Shown: positions 8,070 through 22,129, numbered from the stretch's first letter. The stretch is 64,000 bases of DNA from Nematostella vectensis (GCF_932526225.1 NC_064043.1:186001-250000); one strand, 5' to 3'. The notes: a model not told the origin generated them from the letters alone. Translations and numbers: made by a program.

Positions 8070-10069
8070 AGTCAGCGTAGACAATATTGCGGATTTTGTC
8101 AATATTCTAATATGAAGATGTCAATATTCTCCCCCCTTACGTCTTTATTTCTATTTATTTTATGCTTTTCACATGATACCAAAACAGCGTCTTTTTTCTT
8201 CGCTAATTTGATGTCATGTACACAATAAAAGAGATGCGCCCGTGCGCATGGCGAGTCCCCAAGGGACCCAAGACGCCCAAATAGACCTCTATTTTTGTCA
8301 TCCACAATCTCGGCGAGCTGTGCGTGGCGTAACCGTATTACAGGCCTGGGATCCTGGTTATTGTCCTCCCCATTAATGCGCGGGTTGGGATAACATTGCA
8401 AGAGTGTTGTACAGCATATTCGCTCGGAAATATCGGTGCTTGGGGCCTTCGGGTTCTTTATTGCCTTCCGTAAAAGCCTTGTGCTGCCATACCGATTGGG
8501 TAATCCGTATGTATGGTTTCCGTTTTGTTCTTCAAACCGGGTTCGATCCCAGGCCAATGGGCTTTTTTTTTAATTCGTTTTTTTTTTCTTTGTGCTGGAC
8601 CCCATTAATCCTGATAGGTTTTGCGCAAAAATAATAAAAAAAAGTGAGTTTGCAAAATAAGCTTGCTAGATTTATTGATTATATGTATTCAATTTGTTCC
8701 TAGGAAGTTAACAAAAAACACAAAGCAAAGAGTTTGAGGAAGTAAACAAGTATGTGAACTTTAATGTTCTATTTGAAGGGGCGCATTTTGTACAGGGAAG
8801 CATACATAGAATGCTTAACTGGTGGAGAGGGGAGAGGTAACAGTTTATTGAGCATAATGTCAACAATAGCACGGGGAAGGGAGGGGCACTCTCTTCATAC
8901 ATTATTGCAGTTGTTACCTATTATTAAATAAGTTTGTAAGATATATTTGTTTATTAAGCAAGGTCTATTTCTGAGACAAGCAAACTCAAGTAAGAGCTGT
9001 TGAAATAACAGGTGAGTGTTAAAAAAAAACAATTATCTGATTAGAAAACTAATGTAGATTCCTTTGCACCAAATAAGAACAAACTTCATTTTGTTTGTTA
9101 TTTATGAGGAACGGGATGAGCTCTACAAGGCCAAGAAGAAATATGTATTGCTCATCTAAATTATACAAGTAAATAATAATATTTAAAAAGAATTACTGTA
9201 AGTAATTAGAGTGGTTTTCATTAACCCGTGAAACAAAGTGTGATAGTTAAACGGTAATAGTTAGTAAAACACAAAAAAGAACAATAGAATCAGATCACAA
9301 CAAATTGTAATACGCTAAAGCGTAGTTCACGGGTTAATGAAGGTTTTGACATTTCAACCTTACATCCACATGAAAGTAATGCCTAATATCGAGTGCCCTA
9401 CAGTAAGTGTTTTGCAGTCAAGTTGTTTTCTGTTAGTAGGTAAAAAAATATTCTAAATAATAGTAATCATAGCTATGGTCACCACTTACACATATAGCAC
9501 TTGTAATGAAAAGAAAGAAAAAATATATATATGCAGTCAAACAACAGAATTGCATGATAACCTTGAATATATTGAATAAAGGACTGCAAAAAACATCTTT
9601 TGTACTAGTTGCTTGAATTGACCCTTGGCTATTTTTAGCTGAATTCCCCTCCCCCTCTAAAAAAGAAAATAATAATAATAATAGAACAAAACTAAAAAGA
9701 AAACAAACACAGCAGAGACCCCCACCAACAATTTTGATTTTTTTTTTACTTTCCTTTAAAGGGGGAGTGTCATGTTTAAGAGATTTGCAATAGCTCTAGA
9801 GCCCTGACACAATGAACTTCAGTGAAATTCTAATACTGACTTATGAGCTTTTGGTACATATGGGAGACTTTAAACAAAACAAAAAAAATGACCACAAACT
9901 GTCCATTAACATAGTTTTCAATATAATATTGCATATTATTTAATAAGGTATTGACAGCTTTTAAAAAGATCAACTGTTTGTAGATACTTAAAAGCCTACA
10001 ATAAACACTGACTCCAGACATGCGCAGTACTATGCTGCTGCCCCTTTAAAGTAAAATACAGCTTTACTT
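8070..10069 (+). repeat. Repeat unit 5
   Basis: Exactly 2000 bp, T-type junction, M2 middle (AAGATATATT, AAGAGCTG, AGTAATTAG, AGAACAATAG), T5 in the island, B box 8540-8549. From 8783 onward it equals the second part of units 7 and 8. In the island C-to-T at TTTATTG turns a stem pair into a G-U wobble. Confidence 0.97.
9221..9337. mobile_element. piggyBac-like MITE, unit 5
   Basis: 117 bp; M2-type interior (AGAACAATAG, ACAACAAATTG); termini intact. Confidence 0.78.
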
Positions 10070-12069
10070 AGTCAGCGTAGACAATATTGCGGATTTTGTC
10101 AATATTCTAATATGAAGATGTCAATATTCTCCCCCCTTACGTCTTTATTTCTATTTATTTTATGCTTTTCACATGATACCAAAACAGCGTCTTTTTTCTT
10201 CGCTAATTTGATGTCATGTACACAATAAAAGAGATGCGCCCGTGCGCATGGCGAGTCCCCAAGGGACCCAAGACGCCCAAATAGACCTCTATTTTTTGTC
10301 ATCCACAATCTCGGCGAGCTGTGCGTCGCGTAACCGTATTACAGGCCTGGGATCCTGGTTATTGTCCTCCCCATTAATGCGCGGGTTGGGATAACCTTGC
10401 AAGAGTGTTGTACAGCATATTCGCTCGGAAATATCGGTGCTTGGGGCCTTCGGGTTCTTTACAGCCTTCCGTAAAAGCCTTGTGCTGCCATACCGATTGG
10501 GTAATCCGTATGTATGGTTTCCGTTTTGTTCTTCAGACCGGGTTCGATCCCAGGCCAATGGGCTTTTTTTTTAGTTCGTTTTTTTTTCTTTGTGCTGGAC
10601 CCCCTTAATCCTGATAGGTATTGCGCAAAAATAATAAAAAAAAGTGAGTTTGCAAAATAAGCTTGCTAGATTTATTGATTATATGTATTCAATTTGTTCC
10701 TAGGAAGTTAACAAAAAACACAAAGCAAAGAGTTTGAGGAAGTAAACAAGTATGTGAACTTTAATGTTCTACTTGAAGGGGTGCATTTTGTACAGGGAAG
10801 CATACATAGAATGCTTAACTGGTGGAGAGGGAAGAAGTAAAATTTATTGAGCATAATTTCAACAATAGCAGGGGGAAGAGAGGGGCACTCTCTTCATACA
10901 ATATTGCAGTTGTTACCTATTATTAAATAAGTTTGTAACATGTCTTTGTTTGTTAAGCAAGGTCTATTTCTGAGACAAGCAAACTCAAGTAAGGCTGTTG
11001 AAATAACAGGTGAGTGTTAAAAGAAAAACAATTATCTGATTAGAAAACTACTGTAGATTCCTTTGCACCAAAATAAGAACAATCTTTATTTTGTTTGTTA
11101 TTAATGAGGAACGAGATGAGCTCTACAAAGCCATAAAGAAATATGTATTGCTCATCTGAATTATACAAGTAAATAATAATATTAAAAAAGAACTACTGTA
11201 AGTATCTAGAGTGGTTTTCATTAACCCGTGAAACAAAGTGTGATAGTTAAACGGTAATAGTTAGTAAAACACAAAAAAGTACAATAGAATCAGACCACCA
11301 CAAAGTGTAATACGCTAAAGCGTAGTTCACGGGTTAATGAAGGTTTTGACATTTCAACCTTACATCCACATGAAAGTAATGCCTAATATCGAGTGCCCTA
11401 CAGTAAGTGTTTTGCAGTCAAGTTGTTTTCTGTTAGTAGGTAAAAAAATATTCTAAATAATAGTAATCATAGCTATGGTCACCACTTACACATATAGCAC
11501 TTGTAATGAAAAGAAAGAAAAAATATATATATGCAGTCAAACAACAGAATTGCATGATAACCTTGAATATATTGAATAAAGGACTGCAAAAAACATCTTT
11601 TGTACTAGTTGCTTGAATTGACCCTTGGCTATTTTTAGCTGAATTCCCCTCCCCCTCTAAAAAAGAAAATAATAATAATAATAGAACAAAACTAAAAAGA
11701 AAACAAACACAGCAGAGACCCCCACCAACAATTTTGATTTTTTTTTTACTTTCCTTTAAAGGGGGAGTGTCATGTTTAAGAGATTTGCAATAGCTCTAGA
11801 GCCCTGACACAATGAACTTCAGTGAAATTCTAATACTGACTTATGAGCTTTTGGTACATATGGGAGACTTTAAACAAAACAAAAAAAATGACCACAAACT
11901 GTCCATTAACATAGTTTTCAATATAATATTGCATATTATTTAATAAGGTATTGACAGCTTTTAAAAAGATCAACTGTTTGTAGATACTTAAAAGCCTACA
12001 ATAAACACTGACTCCAGACATGCGCAGTACTATGCTGCTGCCCCTTTAAAGTAAAATACAGCTTTACTT
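10070..12069 (+). repeat. Repeat unit 6
   Basis: 2000 bp, T-type junction, an M1 variant with GAAGAAGTAAAATTT, AATCTTTATTTTG and CAGACCACC, B box 10541-10550, and TATTGCGC in the palindrome. It looks identical to unit 9. Confidence 0.97.
11221..11337. mobile_element. piggyBac-like MITE, unit 6
   Basis: 117 bp; interior CAGACCACC variant; termini intact. Confidence 0.78.
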
Positions 12070-14069
12070 AGTCAGCGTAGACAATATTGCGGATTTTGTC
12101 AATATTCTAATATGAAGATGTCAATATTCTCCCCCCTTACGTCTTTATTTCTATTTATTTTATGCTTTTCACATGATACCAAAACAGCGTCTTTTTTCTT
12201 CGCTAATTTGATGTCATGTACACAATAAAAGAGATGCGCCCGTGCGCATGGCGAGTCCCCAAGGGACCCAAGACGCCCAAATAGACCTCTATTTTTTGTC
12301 ATCCACAATCTCGGCGAGCTGTGCGTCGCGTAACCGTATTACAGGCCTGGGATCCTGGTTATTGTCCTCCCCATTAATGCGCGGGTTGGGATAACCTTGC
12401 AAGAGTGTTGTACAGCATATTCGCTCGGAAATATCGGTGCTTGGGGCCTTCGGGTTCTTTACAGCCTTCCGTAAAAGCCTTGTGCTGCCATACCGATTGG
12501 GTAATCCGTATGTATGGTTTCCGTTTTGTTCTTCAGACCGGGTTCGATCCCAGGCCAATGGGCTTTTTTTTTAGTTCGTTTTTTTTTCTTTGTGCTGGAC
12601 CCCCTTAATCCTGATAGGTATTGCGCAAAAATAATAAAAAAAAGTGAGTTTGCAAAATAAGCTTGCTAGATTTATTGATTATATGTATTCAATTTGTTCC
12701 TAGGAAGTTAACAAAAAACACAAAGCAAAGAGTTTGAGGAAGTAAACAAGTATGTGAACTTTAATGTTCTACTTGAACGGGTGCATTTTGTACAGGGAAG
12801 CATACATAGAATGCTTAACTGGTGGAGAGGGGAGAGGTAACAGTTTATTGAGCATAATGTCAACAATAGCACGGGGAAGGGAGGGGCACTCTCTTCATAC
12901 ATTATTGCAGTTGTTACCTATTATTAAATAAGTTTGTAAGATATATTTGTTTATTAAGCAAGGTCTATTTCTGAGACAAGCAAACTCAAGTAAGAGCTGT
13001 TGAAATAACAGGTGAGTGTTAAAAAAAAACAATTATCTGATTAGAAAACTAATGTAGATTCCTTTGCACCAAATAAGAACAAACTTCATTTTGTTTGTTA
13101 TTTATGAGGAACGGGATGAGCTCTACAAGGCCAAGAAGAAATATGTATTGCTCATCTAAATTATACAAGTAAATAATAATATTTAAAAAGAATTACTGTA
13201 AGTAATTAGAGTGGTTTTCATTAACCCGTGAAACAAAGTGTGATAGTTAAACGGTAATAGTTAGTAAAACACAAAAAAGAACAATAGAATCAGATCACAA
13301 CAAATTGTAATACGCTAAAGCGTAGTTCACGGGTTAATGAAGGTTTTGACATTTCAACCTTACATCCACATGAAAGTAATGCCTAATATCGAGTGCCCTA
13401 CAGTAAGTGTTTTGCAGTCAAGTTGTTTTCTGTTAGTAGGTAAAAAAATATTCTAAATAATAGTAATCATAGCTATGGTCACCACTTACACATATAGCAC
13501 TTGTAATGAAAAGAAAGAAAAAATATATATATGCAGTCAAACAACAGAATTGCATGATAACCTTGAATATATTGAATAAAGGACTGCAAAAAACATCTTT
13601 TGTACTAGTTGCTTGAATTGACCCTTGGCTATTTTTAGCTGAATTCCCCTCCCCCTCTAAAAAAGAAAATAATAATAATAATAGAACAAAACTAAAAAGA
13701 AAACAAACACAGCAGAGACCCCCACCAACAATTTTGATTTTTTTTTTACTTTCCTTTAAAGGGGGAGTGTCATGTTTAAGAGATTTGCAATAGCTCTAGA
13801 GCCCTGACACAATGAACTTCAGTGAAATTCTAATACTGACTTATGAGCTTTTGGTACATATGGGAGACTTTAAACAAAACAAAAAAAATGACCACAAACT
13901 GTCCATTAACATAGTTTTCAATATAATATTGCATATTATTTAATAAGGTATTGACAGCTTTTAAAAAGATCAACTGTTTGTAGATACTTAAAAGCCTACA
14001 ATAAACACTGACTCCAGACATGCGCAGTACTATGCTGCTGCCCCTTTAAAGTAAAATACAGCTTTACTT
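12070..14069 (+). repeat. Repeat unit 7
   Basis: 2000 bp, T-type junction, M2 middle, B box 12541-12550. First half equals units 6, 8, 9 and 10; second half equals units 5 and 8. No difference from unit 8 was seen over the full length. Confidence 0.97.
13221..13337. mobile_element. piggyBac-like MITE, unit 7
   Basis: 117 bp; M2-type interior; termini intact. Confidence 0.78.
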
Positions 14070-16069
14070 AGTCAGCGTAGACAATATTGCGGATTTTGTC
14101 AATATTCTAATATGAAGATGTCAATATTCTCCCCCCTTACGTCTTTATTTCTATTTATTTTATGCTTTTCACATGATACCAAAACAGCGTCTTTTTTCTT
14201 CGCTAATTTGATGTCATGTACACAATAAAAGAGATGCGCCCGTGCGCATGGCGAGTCCCCAAGGGACCCAAGACGCCCAAATAGACCTCTATTTTTTGTC
14301 ATCCACAATCTCGGCGAGCTGTGCGTCGCGTAACCGTATTACAGGCCTGGGATCCTGGTTATTGTCCTCCCCATTAATGCGCGGGTTGGGATAACCTTGC
14401 AAGAGTGTTGTACAGCATATTCGCTCGGAAATATCGGTGCTTGGGGCCTTCGGGTTCTTTACAGCCTTCCGTAAAAGCCTTGTGCTGCCATACCGATTGG
14501 GTAATCCGTATGTATGGTTTCCGTTTTGTTCTTCAGACCGGGTTCGATCCCAGGCCAATGGGCTTTTTTTTTAGTTCGTTTTTTTTTCTTTGTGCTGGAC
14601 CCCCTTAATCCTGATAGGTATTGCGCAAAAATAATAAAAAAAAGTGAGTTTGCAAAATAAGCTTGCTAGATTTATTGATTATATGTATTCAATTTGTTCC
14701 TAGGAAGTTAACAAAAAACACAAAGCAAAGAGTTTGAGGAAGTAAACAAGTATGTGAACTTTAATGTTCTACTTGAACGGGTGCATTTTGTACAGGGAAG
14801 CATACATAGAATGCTTAACTGGTGGAGAGGGGAGAGGTAACAGTTTATTGAGCATAATGTCAACAATAGCACGGGGAAGGGAGGGGCACTCTCTTCATAC
14901 ATTATTGCAGTTGTTACCTATTATTAAATAAGTTTGTAAGATATATTTGTTTATTAAGCAAGGTCTATTTCTGAGACAAGCAAACTCAAGTAAGAGCTGT
15001 TGAAATAACAGGTGAGTGTTAAAAAAAAACAATTATCTGATTAGAAAACTAATGTAGATTCCTTTGCACCAAATAAGAACAAACTTCATTTTGTTTGTTA
15101 TTTATGAGGAACGGGATGAGCTCTACAAGGCCAAGAAGAAATATGTATTGCTCATCTAAATTATACAAGTAAATAATAATATTTAAAAAGAATTACTGTA
15201 AGTAATTAGAGTGGTTTTCATTAACCCGTGAAACAAAGTGTGATAGTTAAACGGTAATAGTTAGTAAAACACAAAAAAGAACAATAGAATCAGATCACAA
15301 CAAATTGTAATACGCTAAAGCGTAGTTCACGGGTTAATGAAGGTTTTGACATTTCAACCTTACATCCACATGAAAGTAATGCCTAATATCGAGTGCCCTA
15401 CAGTAAGTGTTTTGCAGTCAAGTTGTTTTCTGTTAGTAGGTAAAAAAATATTCTAAATAATAGTAATCATAGCTATGGTCACCACTTACACATATAGCAC
15501 TTGTAATGAAAAGAAAGAAAAAATATATATATGCAGTCAAACAACAGAATTGCATGATAACCTTGAATATATTGAATAAAGGACTGCAAAAAACATCTTT
15601 TGTACTAGTTGCTTGAATTGACCCTTGGCTATTTTTAGCTGAATTCCCCTCCCCCTCTAAAAAAGAAAATAATAATAATAATAGAACAAAACTAAAAAGA
15701 AAACAAACACAGCAGAGACCCCCACCAACAATTTTGATTTTTTTTTTACTTTCCTTTAAAGGGGGAGTGTCATGTTTAAGAGATTTGCAATAGCTCTAGA
15801 GCCCTGACACAATGAACTTCAGTGAAATTCTAATACTGACTTATGAGCTTTTGGTACATATGGGAGACTTTAAACAAAACAAAAAAAATGACCACAAACT
15901 GTCCATTAACATAGTTTTCAATATAATATTGCATATTATTTAATAAGGTATTGACAGCTTTTAAAAAGATCAACTGTTTGTAGATACTTAAAAGCCTACA
16001 ATAAACACTGACTCCAGACATGCGCAGTACTATGCTGCTGCCCCTTTAAAGTAAAATACAGCTTTACTT
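14070..16069 (+). repeat. Repeat unit 8
   Basis: 2000 bp and apparently identical to unit 7, B box 14541-14550. Either a very recent duplication or an assembly artefact. Confidence 0.97.
15221..15337. mobile_element. piggyBac-like MITE, unit 8
   Basis: 117 bp; M2-type interior; same as unit 7. Confidence 0.78.
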
Positions 16070-18069
16070 AGTCAGCGTAGACAATATTGCGGATTTTGTC
16101 AATATTCTAATATGAAGATGTCAATATTCTCCCCCCTTACGTCTTTATTTCTATTTATTTTATGCTTTTCACATGATACCAAAACAGCGTCTTTTTTCTT
16201 CGCTAATTTGATGTCATGTACACAATAAAAGAGATGCGCCCGTGCGCATGGCGAGTCCCCAAGGGACCCAAGACGCCCAAATAGACCTCTATTTTTTGTC
16301 ATCCACAATCTCGGCGAGCTGTGCGTCGCGTAACCGTATTACAGGCCTGGGATCCTGGTTATTGTCCTCCCCATTAATGCGCGGGTTGGGATAACCTTGC
16401 AAGAGTGTTGTACAGCATATTCGCTCGGAAATATCGGTGCTTGGGGCCTTCGGGTTCTTTACAGCCTTCCGTAAAAGCCTTGTGCTGCCATACCGATTGG
16501 GTAATCCGTATGTATGGTTTCCGTTTTGTTCTTCAGACCGGGTTCGATCCCAGGCCAATGGGCTTTTTTTTTAGTTCGTTTTTTTTTCTTTGTGCTGGAC
16601 CCCCTTAATCCTGATAGGTATTGCGCAAAAATAATAAAAAAAAGTGAGTTTGCAAAATAAGCTTGCTAGATTTATTGATTATATGTATTCAATTTGTTCC
16701 TAGGAAGTTAACAAAAAACACAAAGCAAAGAGTTTGAGGAAGTAAACAAGTATGTGAACTTTAATGTTCTACTTGAAGGGGTGCATTTTGTACAGGGAAG
16801 CATACATAGAATGCTTAACTGGTGGAGAGGGAAGAAGTAAAATTTATTGAGCATAATTTCAACAATAGCAGGGGGAAGAGAGGGGCACTCTCTTCATACA
16901 ATATTGCAGTTGTTACCTATTATTAAATAAGTTTGTAACATGTCTTTGTTTGTTAAGCAAGGTCTATTTCTGAGACAAGCAAACTCAAGTAAGGCTGTTG
17001 AAATAACAGGTGAGTGTTAAAAGAAAAACAATTATCTGATTAGAAAACTACTGTAGATTCCTTTGCACCAAAATAAGAACAATCTTTATTTTGTTTGTTA
17101 TTAATGAGGAACGAGATGAGCTCTACAAAGCCATAAAGAAATATGTATTGCTCATCTGAATTATACAAGTAAATAATAATATTAAAAAAGAACTACTGTA
17201 AGTATCTAGAGTGGTTTTCATTAACCCGTGAAACAAAGTGTGATAGTTAAACGGTAATAGTTAGTAAAACACAAAAAAGTACAATAGAATCAGACCACCA
17301 CAAAGTGTAATACGCTAAAGCGTAGTTCACGGGTTAATGAAGGTTTTGACATTTCAACCTTACATCCACATGAAAGTAATGCCTAATATCGAGTGCCCTA
17401 CAGTAAGTGTTTTGCAGTCAAGTTGTTTTCTGTTAGTAGGTAAAAAAATATTCTAAATAATAGTAATCATAGCTATGGTCACCACTTACACATATAGCAC
17501 TTGTAATGAAAAGAAAGAAAAAATATATATATGCAGTCAAACAACAGAATTGCATGATAACCTTGAATATATTGAATAAAGGACTGCAAAAAACATCTTT
17601 TGTACTAGTTGCTTGAATTGACCCTTGGCTATTTTTAGCTGAATTCCCCTCCCCCTCTAAAAAAGAAAATAATAATAATAATAGAACAAAACTAAAAAGA
17701 AAACAAACACAGCAGAGACCCCCACCAACAATTTTGATTTTTTTTTTACTTTCCTTTAAAGGGGGAGTGTCATGTTTAAGAGATTTGCAATAGCTCTAGA
17801 GCCCTGACACAATGAACTTCAGTGAAATTCTAATACTGACTTATGAGCTTTTGGTACATATGGGAGACTTTAAACAAAACAAAAAAAATGACCACAAACT
17901 GTCCATTAACATAGTTTTCAATATAATATTGCATATTATTTAATAAGGTATTGACAGCTTTTAAAAAGATCAACTGTTTGTAGATACTTAAAAGCCTACA
18001 ATAAACACTGACTCCAGACATGCGCAGTACTATGCTGCTGCCCCTTTAAAGTAAAATACAGCTTTACTT
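16070..18069 (+). repeat. Repeat unit 9
   Basis: 2000 bp, T-type junction, same M1 variant as unit 6, B box 16541-16550. Confidence 0.97.
17221..17337. mobile_element. piggyBac-like MITE, unit 9
   Basis: 117 bp; as in unit 6. Confidence 0.78.
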
Positions 18070-19221
18070 AGTCAGCGTAGACAATATTGCGGATTTTGTC
18101 AATATTCTAATATGAAGATGTCAATATTCTCCCCCCTTACGTCTTTATTTCTATTTATTTTATGCTTTTCACATGATACCAAAACAGCGTCTTTTTTCTT
18201 CGCTAATTTGATGTCATGTACACAATAAAAGAGATGCGCCCGTGCGCATGGCGAGTCCCCAAGGGACCCAAGACGCCCAAATAGACCTCTATTTTTTGTC
18301 ATCCACAATCTCGGCGAGCTGTGCGTCGCGTAACCGTATTACAGGCCTGGGATCCTGGTTATTGTCCTCCCCATTAATGCGCGGGTTGGGATAACCTTGC
18401 AAGAGTGTTGTACAGCATATTCGCTCGGAAATATCGGTGCTTGGGGCCTTCGGGTTCTTTACAGCCTTCCGTAAAAGCCTTGTGCTGCCATACCGATTGG
18501 GTAATCCGTATGTATGGTTTCCGTTTTGTTCTTCAGACCGGGTTCGATCCCAGGCCAATGGGCTTTTTTTTTAGTTCGTTTTTTTTTCTTTGTGCTGGAC
18601 CCCCTTAATCCTGATAGGTATTGCGCAAAAATAATAAAAAAAAGTGAGTTTGCAAAATAAGCTTGCTAGATTTATTGATTATATGTATTCAATTTGTTCC
18701 TAGGAAGTTAACAAAAAACACAAAGCAAAGAGTTTGAGGAAGTAAACAAGTATGTGAACTTTAATGTTCTACTTGAACGGGTGCATTTTGTACAGGGAAG
18801 CATACATAGAATGCTTAACTGGTGGAGAGGGAAGAGGTAAAAGTTTATTGAGCATAATTTCAACAATAGCAGGGGGAAGAGAGGGGCACTCTCTTCATAC
18901 AATATTGCAGTTGTTACCTATTATTAAATAAGTTTGTAACATGTCTTTGTTTGTTAAGCAAGGTCTATTTCTGAGACAAGCAAACTCAAGTAAGGCTGTT
19001 GAAATAACAGGTGAGTGTTAAAAGAAAAACAATTATCTGATTAGAAAACTACTGTAGATTCCTTTGCACCAAAATAAGAACAATCTTTATTTTGTTTGTT
19101 ATTAATGAGGAACGAGATGAGCTCTACAAAGCCATAAAGAAATATGTATTGCTCATCTGAATTATACAAGTAAATAATAATATTAAAAAAGAACTACTGT
19201 AAGTATCTAGAGTGGTTTTCA

Positions 19222-19338
19222 TTAACCCGTGAAACAAAGTGTGATAGTTAAACGGTAATAGTTAGTAAAACACAAAAAAGTACAATAGAATCAGACCACC
19301 ACAAAGTGTAATACGCTAAAGCGTAGTTCACGGGTTAA
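19222..19338. mobile_element. piggyBac-like MITE, unit 10
   Basis: 117 bp; CAGACCACC variant; termini intact. Confidence 0.78.
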
Positions 19339-19517
19339 TGAAGGTTTTGACATTTCAACCTTACATCCACATGAAAGTAATGCCTAATATCGAGTGCCCT
19401 ACAGTAAGTGTTTTGCAGTCAAGTTGTTTTCTGTTAGTAGGTAAAAAAATATTCTAAATAATAGTAATCATAGCTATGGTCACCACTTACACATATAGAA
19501 CTTGTTATGAAAAGAAA

Positions 19518-19519
<2 letters not shown>

Positions 19520-19593
<74 letters not shown>
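19520..19593. repeat. Longest (AT)n tract in the window
   Basis: About 37 uninterrupted AT steps, without the preceding A-run seen in most units (GAAAGAATAT rather than GAAAGAAAAAAT). Confidence 0.92.
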
Positions 19594-19596
<3 letters not shown>

Positions 19597-20132
19597 GTCA
19601 AACCACAGAATTGCATGATAACCTTGAATATATTGAATAAAGGACTGCAAAAAAACATCTTTTGTACTTGTTGCTTGAATTTACCCTTGGCTATTTTTAG
19701 CTGAATTCCCCTCCCCCTCTAAAAAAGAAAATAATAATAATAATAGAAGAAAACTAAAAAGAAAACAAACAAAACAGAGACCCCCACCAACAATTTTGAT
19801 TTTTTTTTTACTTTACTTTAAAAGGGGAGTGTCATGGTTAAGAGATTTGCAATAGCTCCAGAGCCCTGACACAATGAACTTCAGTGAAATTCTAATACTG
19901 ACTTATGAGCTTTTGGTACATGTGGGAGACTTTAAACAAAACAAAAAAAAATGACCACAAACTGTCAATTAACATAGTTTTTAATATAATATTGCATATT
20001 ATTTAATAAGGTATTCACAGCTTTTAAATAGTTCAACTGTTTGTTGACACTTTAAAGCCTACAAGAATCACTGACTCCAGTTATGCGCAGTACTATGTTG
20101 CTGCCCCTTTAAAGTAAAATACAGCTTTACTT

Positions 20133-22129
20133 AGTCAGCGTAGACAAAATTGCGGATTTTGTCAATATTCTAATATGAAGATGTCAATATTCTCCCCCCT
20201 TACGTCTTTATTTCTATTTATTTTATGATTTTCACATGATACCGAAACAGCGTCTTTTTTCTTCGCTAATTTGATGTCATGTACACAATAAAAGAGATGC
20301 GCCCGTGCGCATGGCGAGTCCCCAAGGGACCCAAGACGCCCAAATAGACCTCTATTTTTTGTCATCCACAATCTCGGCGAGCTGTGCGTGGCGTAACCGT
20401 ATTACAGGCCTGGGATCCTGGTTATTGTCCTCCCCATTAATGCGCGGGTTGGGATAACCTTGCAAGAGTGTCGTACAGCATATTCGCTCGGAAATATCGG
20501 TGCTTGGGGCCTTCGGGTTCTTTACAGCCTTCCGTAAAAGCCTTGTGCTGCCATACCGATTGGGTAATCCGTATGTATGGTTTCCGTTTTGTTCTTCAGA
20601 CCGGGTTCGATCACAGGCCAATGGGCTTTTTTTTAATTCGTTTTTTTTCTTTGTGCTGGACCCCCTTAATCCTGATAGGTTTTGCGCAAAAATAATAAAA
20701 AAAAGTGAGTTTGCAAAATAAGCTTGCTAGATTTATTGATTATATGTATTCAATTTGTTCCTAGAAAGTTAACAAAAAACACAAAGCAAAGAGTTTGAGG
20801 AAGTAAACAAGTATGTGAACTTTAATGTTCTATTTGAAGGGGCGCATTTTGTACAGGGAAGCATACATAGAATGCTTAACTGGTGGAGAGGGAAGAGGTA
20901 AAATTTATTGAGCATAATTTCAACAATAGCAGGGGGAAGAGAGGGGCACTCTCTTCATACAATATTGCAGTTGTTACCTATTATTAAATAAGTTTGTAAC
21001 ATGTCTTTGTTTATTAAGCAAGGTCTATTTCTGAGACAAGCAAACTCAAGTAAGGCTGTTGAAATAACAGGTGAGTGTTAAAAGAAAAACAATTATCTGA
21101 TTAGAAAACTACTGTAGATTCCTTTGCACCAAAATAAGAACAATCTTTATTTTGTTTGTTATTAATGAGGAACGAGATGAGCTCTACAAAGCCATAAAGA
21201 AATATGTATTGCTCATCTGAATTATACAAGTAAATAATAATATTAAAAAAGAACTACTGTAAGTATCTAGAGTGGTTTTCATTAACCCGTGAAACAAAAT
21301 GTGATAGTTAAACGGTAATAGTTAGTAAAACACAAAAAAAGAACTTTAGAATCAGATCACAACAAACTGTAATACGCTAAAGCGTAGTTCACGGGTTAAT
21401 GAAGGTTTTGACATTTCAACCTTACATCCACATGAAAGTAATGCCTAATATCGAGTGCCCTACAGTAAGTGTTTTGCAGTCAAGTTGTTTGCTGTTAGTA
21501 GGTAAAAAATTATTCTAAATAATAGTAATCATAGCTATGGTCACCACTTACACATATAGCACTTGTAATGAAAAGAAAGAAAAAATATATATATGCAGTC
21601 AAACAACAGAATTGCATGATAACCTTGAATATATTGAATAAAGGACTGCAAAAAACATCTTTTGTACTAGTTGCTTGAATTGACCCTTGGCTATTTTTAG
21701 CTGAATTCCCCTCCCCCTCTAAAAAAGAAAATAATAATAATAATAGAACAAAACTAAAAAGAAAACAAACACAGCAGAGACCCCCACCAACAATTTTGAT
21801 TTTTTTTACTTTCCTTTAAAGGGGGAGTGTCATGTTTAAGAGATTTGCAATAGCTCTAGAGCTCTGACACAATGAACTTCAGTGAAATTCTAATACTGAC
21901 TTATGAGCTTTTGGTACATGTGGGAGACTTTAAACAAAACAAAAAAAATGACCACAAACTGTCCATTAACATAGTTTTCAATATAATATTGCATATTATT
22001 TAATAAGGTATTGACAGCTTTTAAAAAGTTCAACTGTTTGTAGACACTTAAAAGCCTACAATAAACACTGACTCCAGACATGCGCAGTACTATGCTGCTG
22101 CCCCTTTAAAGTAAAATACAGCTTTACTT
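20133..22129 (+). repeat. Repeat unit 11
   Basis: 1997 bp, A-type junction, B box at 20604-20613 altered at its last base (GATCA). The acceptor-like site is weakened to CCTAGAAAG. ACCGAAACAG is shared with units 19 and 30. Forms a 4-kb dimer with unit 12. Confidence 0.97.
21282..21399. mobile_element. piggyBac-like MITE, unit 11
   Basis: 118 bp, one A longer; interior GAACTTTAG and ACAACAAACTG, a variant shared with units 13 and 19. Confidence 0.77.

Larger units (their letters stand above)
8783..12831 (+). repeat. 4,049-bp block, copy 1
   Basis: This block matches 14783-18831 at an offset of 6000 bp. No difference was found in the lines I compared. The left limit is set by GGGGCGCAT versus CGGGTGCAT at 8782/14782, the right by GGGAGAGG versus GGAAGAGG at 12832/18832. 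It is offset from the unit boundary by about 710-760 bp. Confidence 0.85.
14783..18831 (+). repeat. 4,049-bp block, copy 2
   Basis: Second copy of 8783-12831, 6000 bp away. It covers the tail of unit 8, all of unit 9 and the head of unit 10. Confidence 0.85.
18070..20132 (+). repeat. Repeat unit 10
   Basis: 2063 bp, the longest complete unit. T-type head shared with units 6-9, then M1 with AATCTTTATTTTG, B box 18541-18550. Its tail differs (TTGTTATGAAAAG, AACCACAG, CCAGTTATGCGC) and resembles unit 29. Confidence 0.97.

Noticed and set aside
8099-8557. Minus-strand reading frame of 152 codons (also in units 24 and 28; 89 codons in most units)
   Set aside because: It begins at TTG, not ATG, and has no in-frame ATG in its first 89 codons. 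It exists only where the T run is T5, and it is antisense to the B box and hairpins. Most units are frameshifted, so coding constraint is not supported.
9830-10021. Minus-strand 63-codon frame with a true ATG in the unit tail
   Set aside because: It is open in only a subset of units and disrupted in the rest by small indels. No domain is recognised, and the composition matches the surrounding AT-rich DNA.
19434-19704. Frames with alternating tyrosine-isoleucine on both strands
   Set aside because: They are translations of the (AT)n microsatellite.
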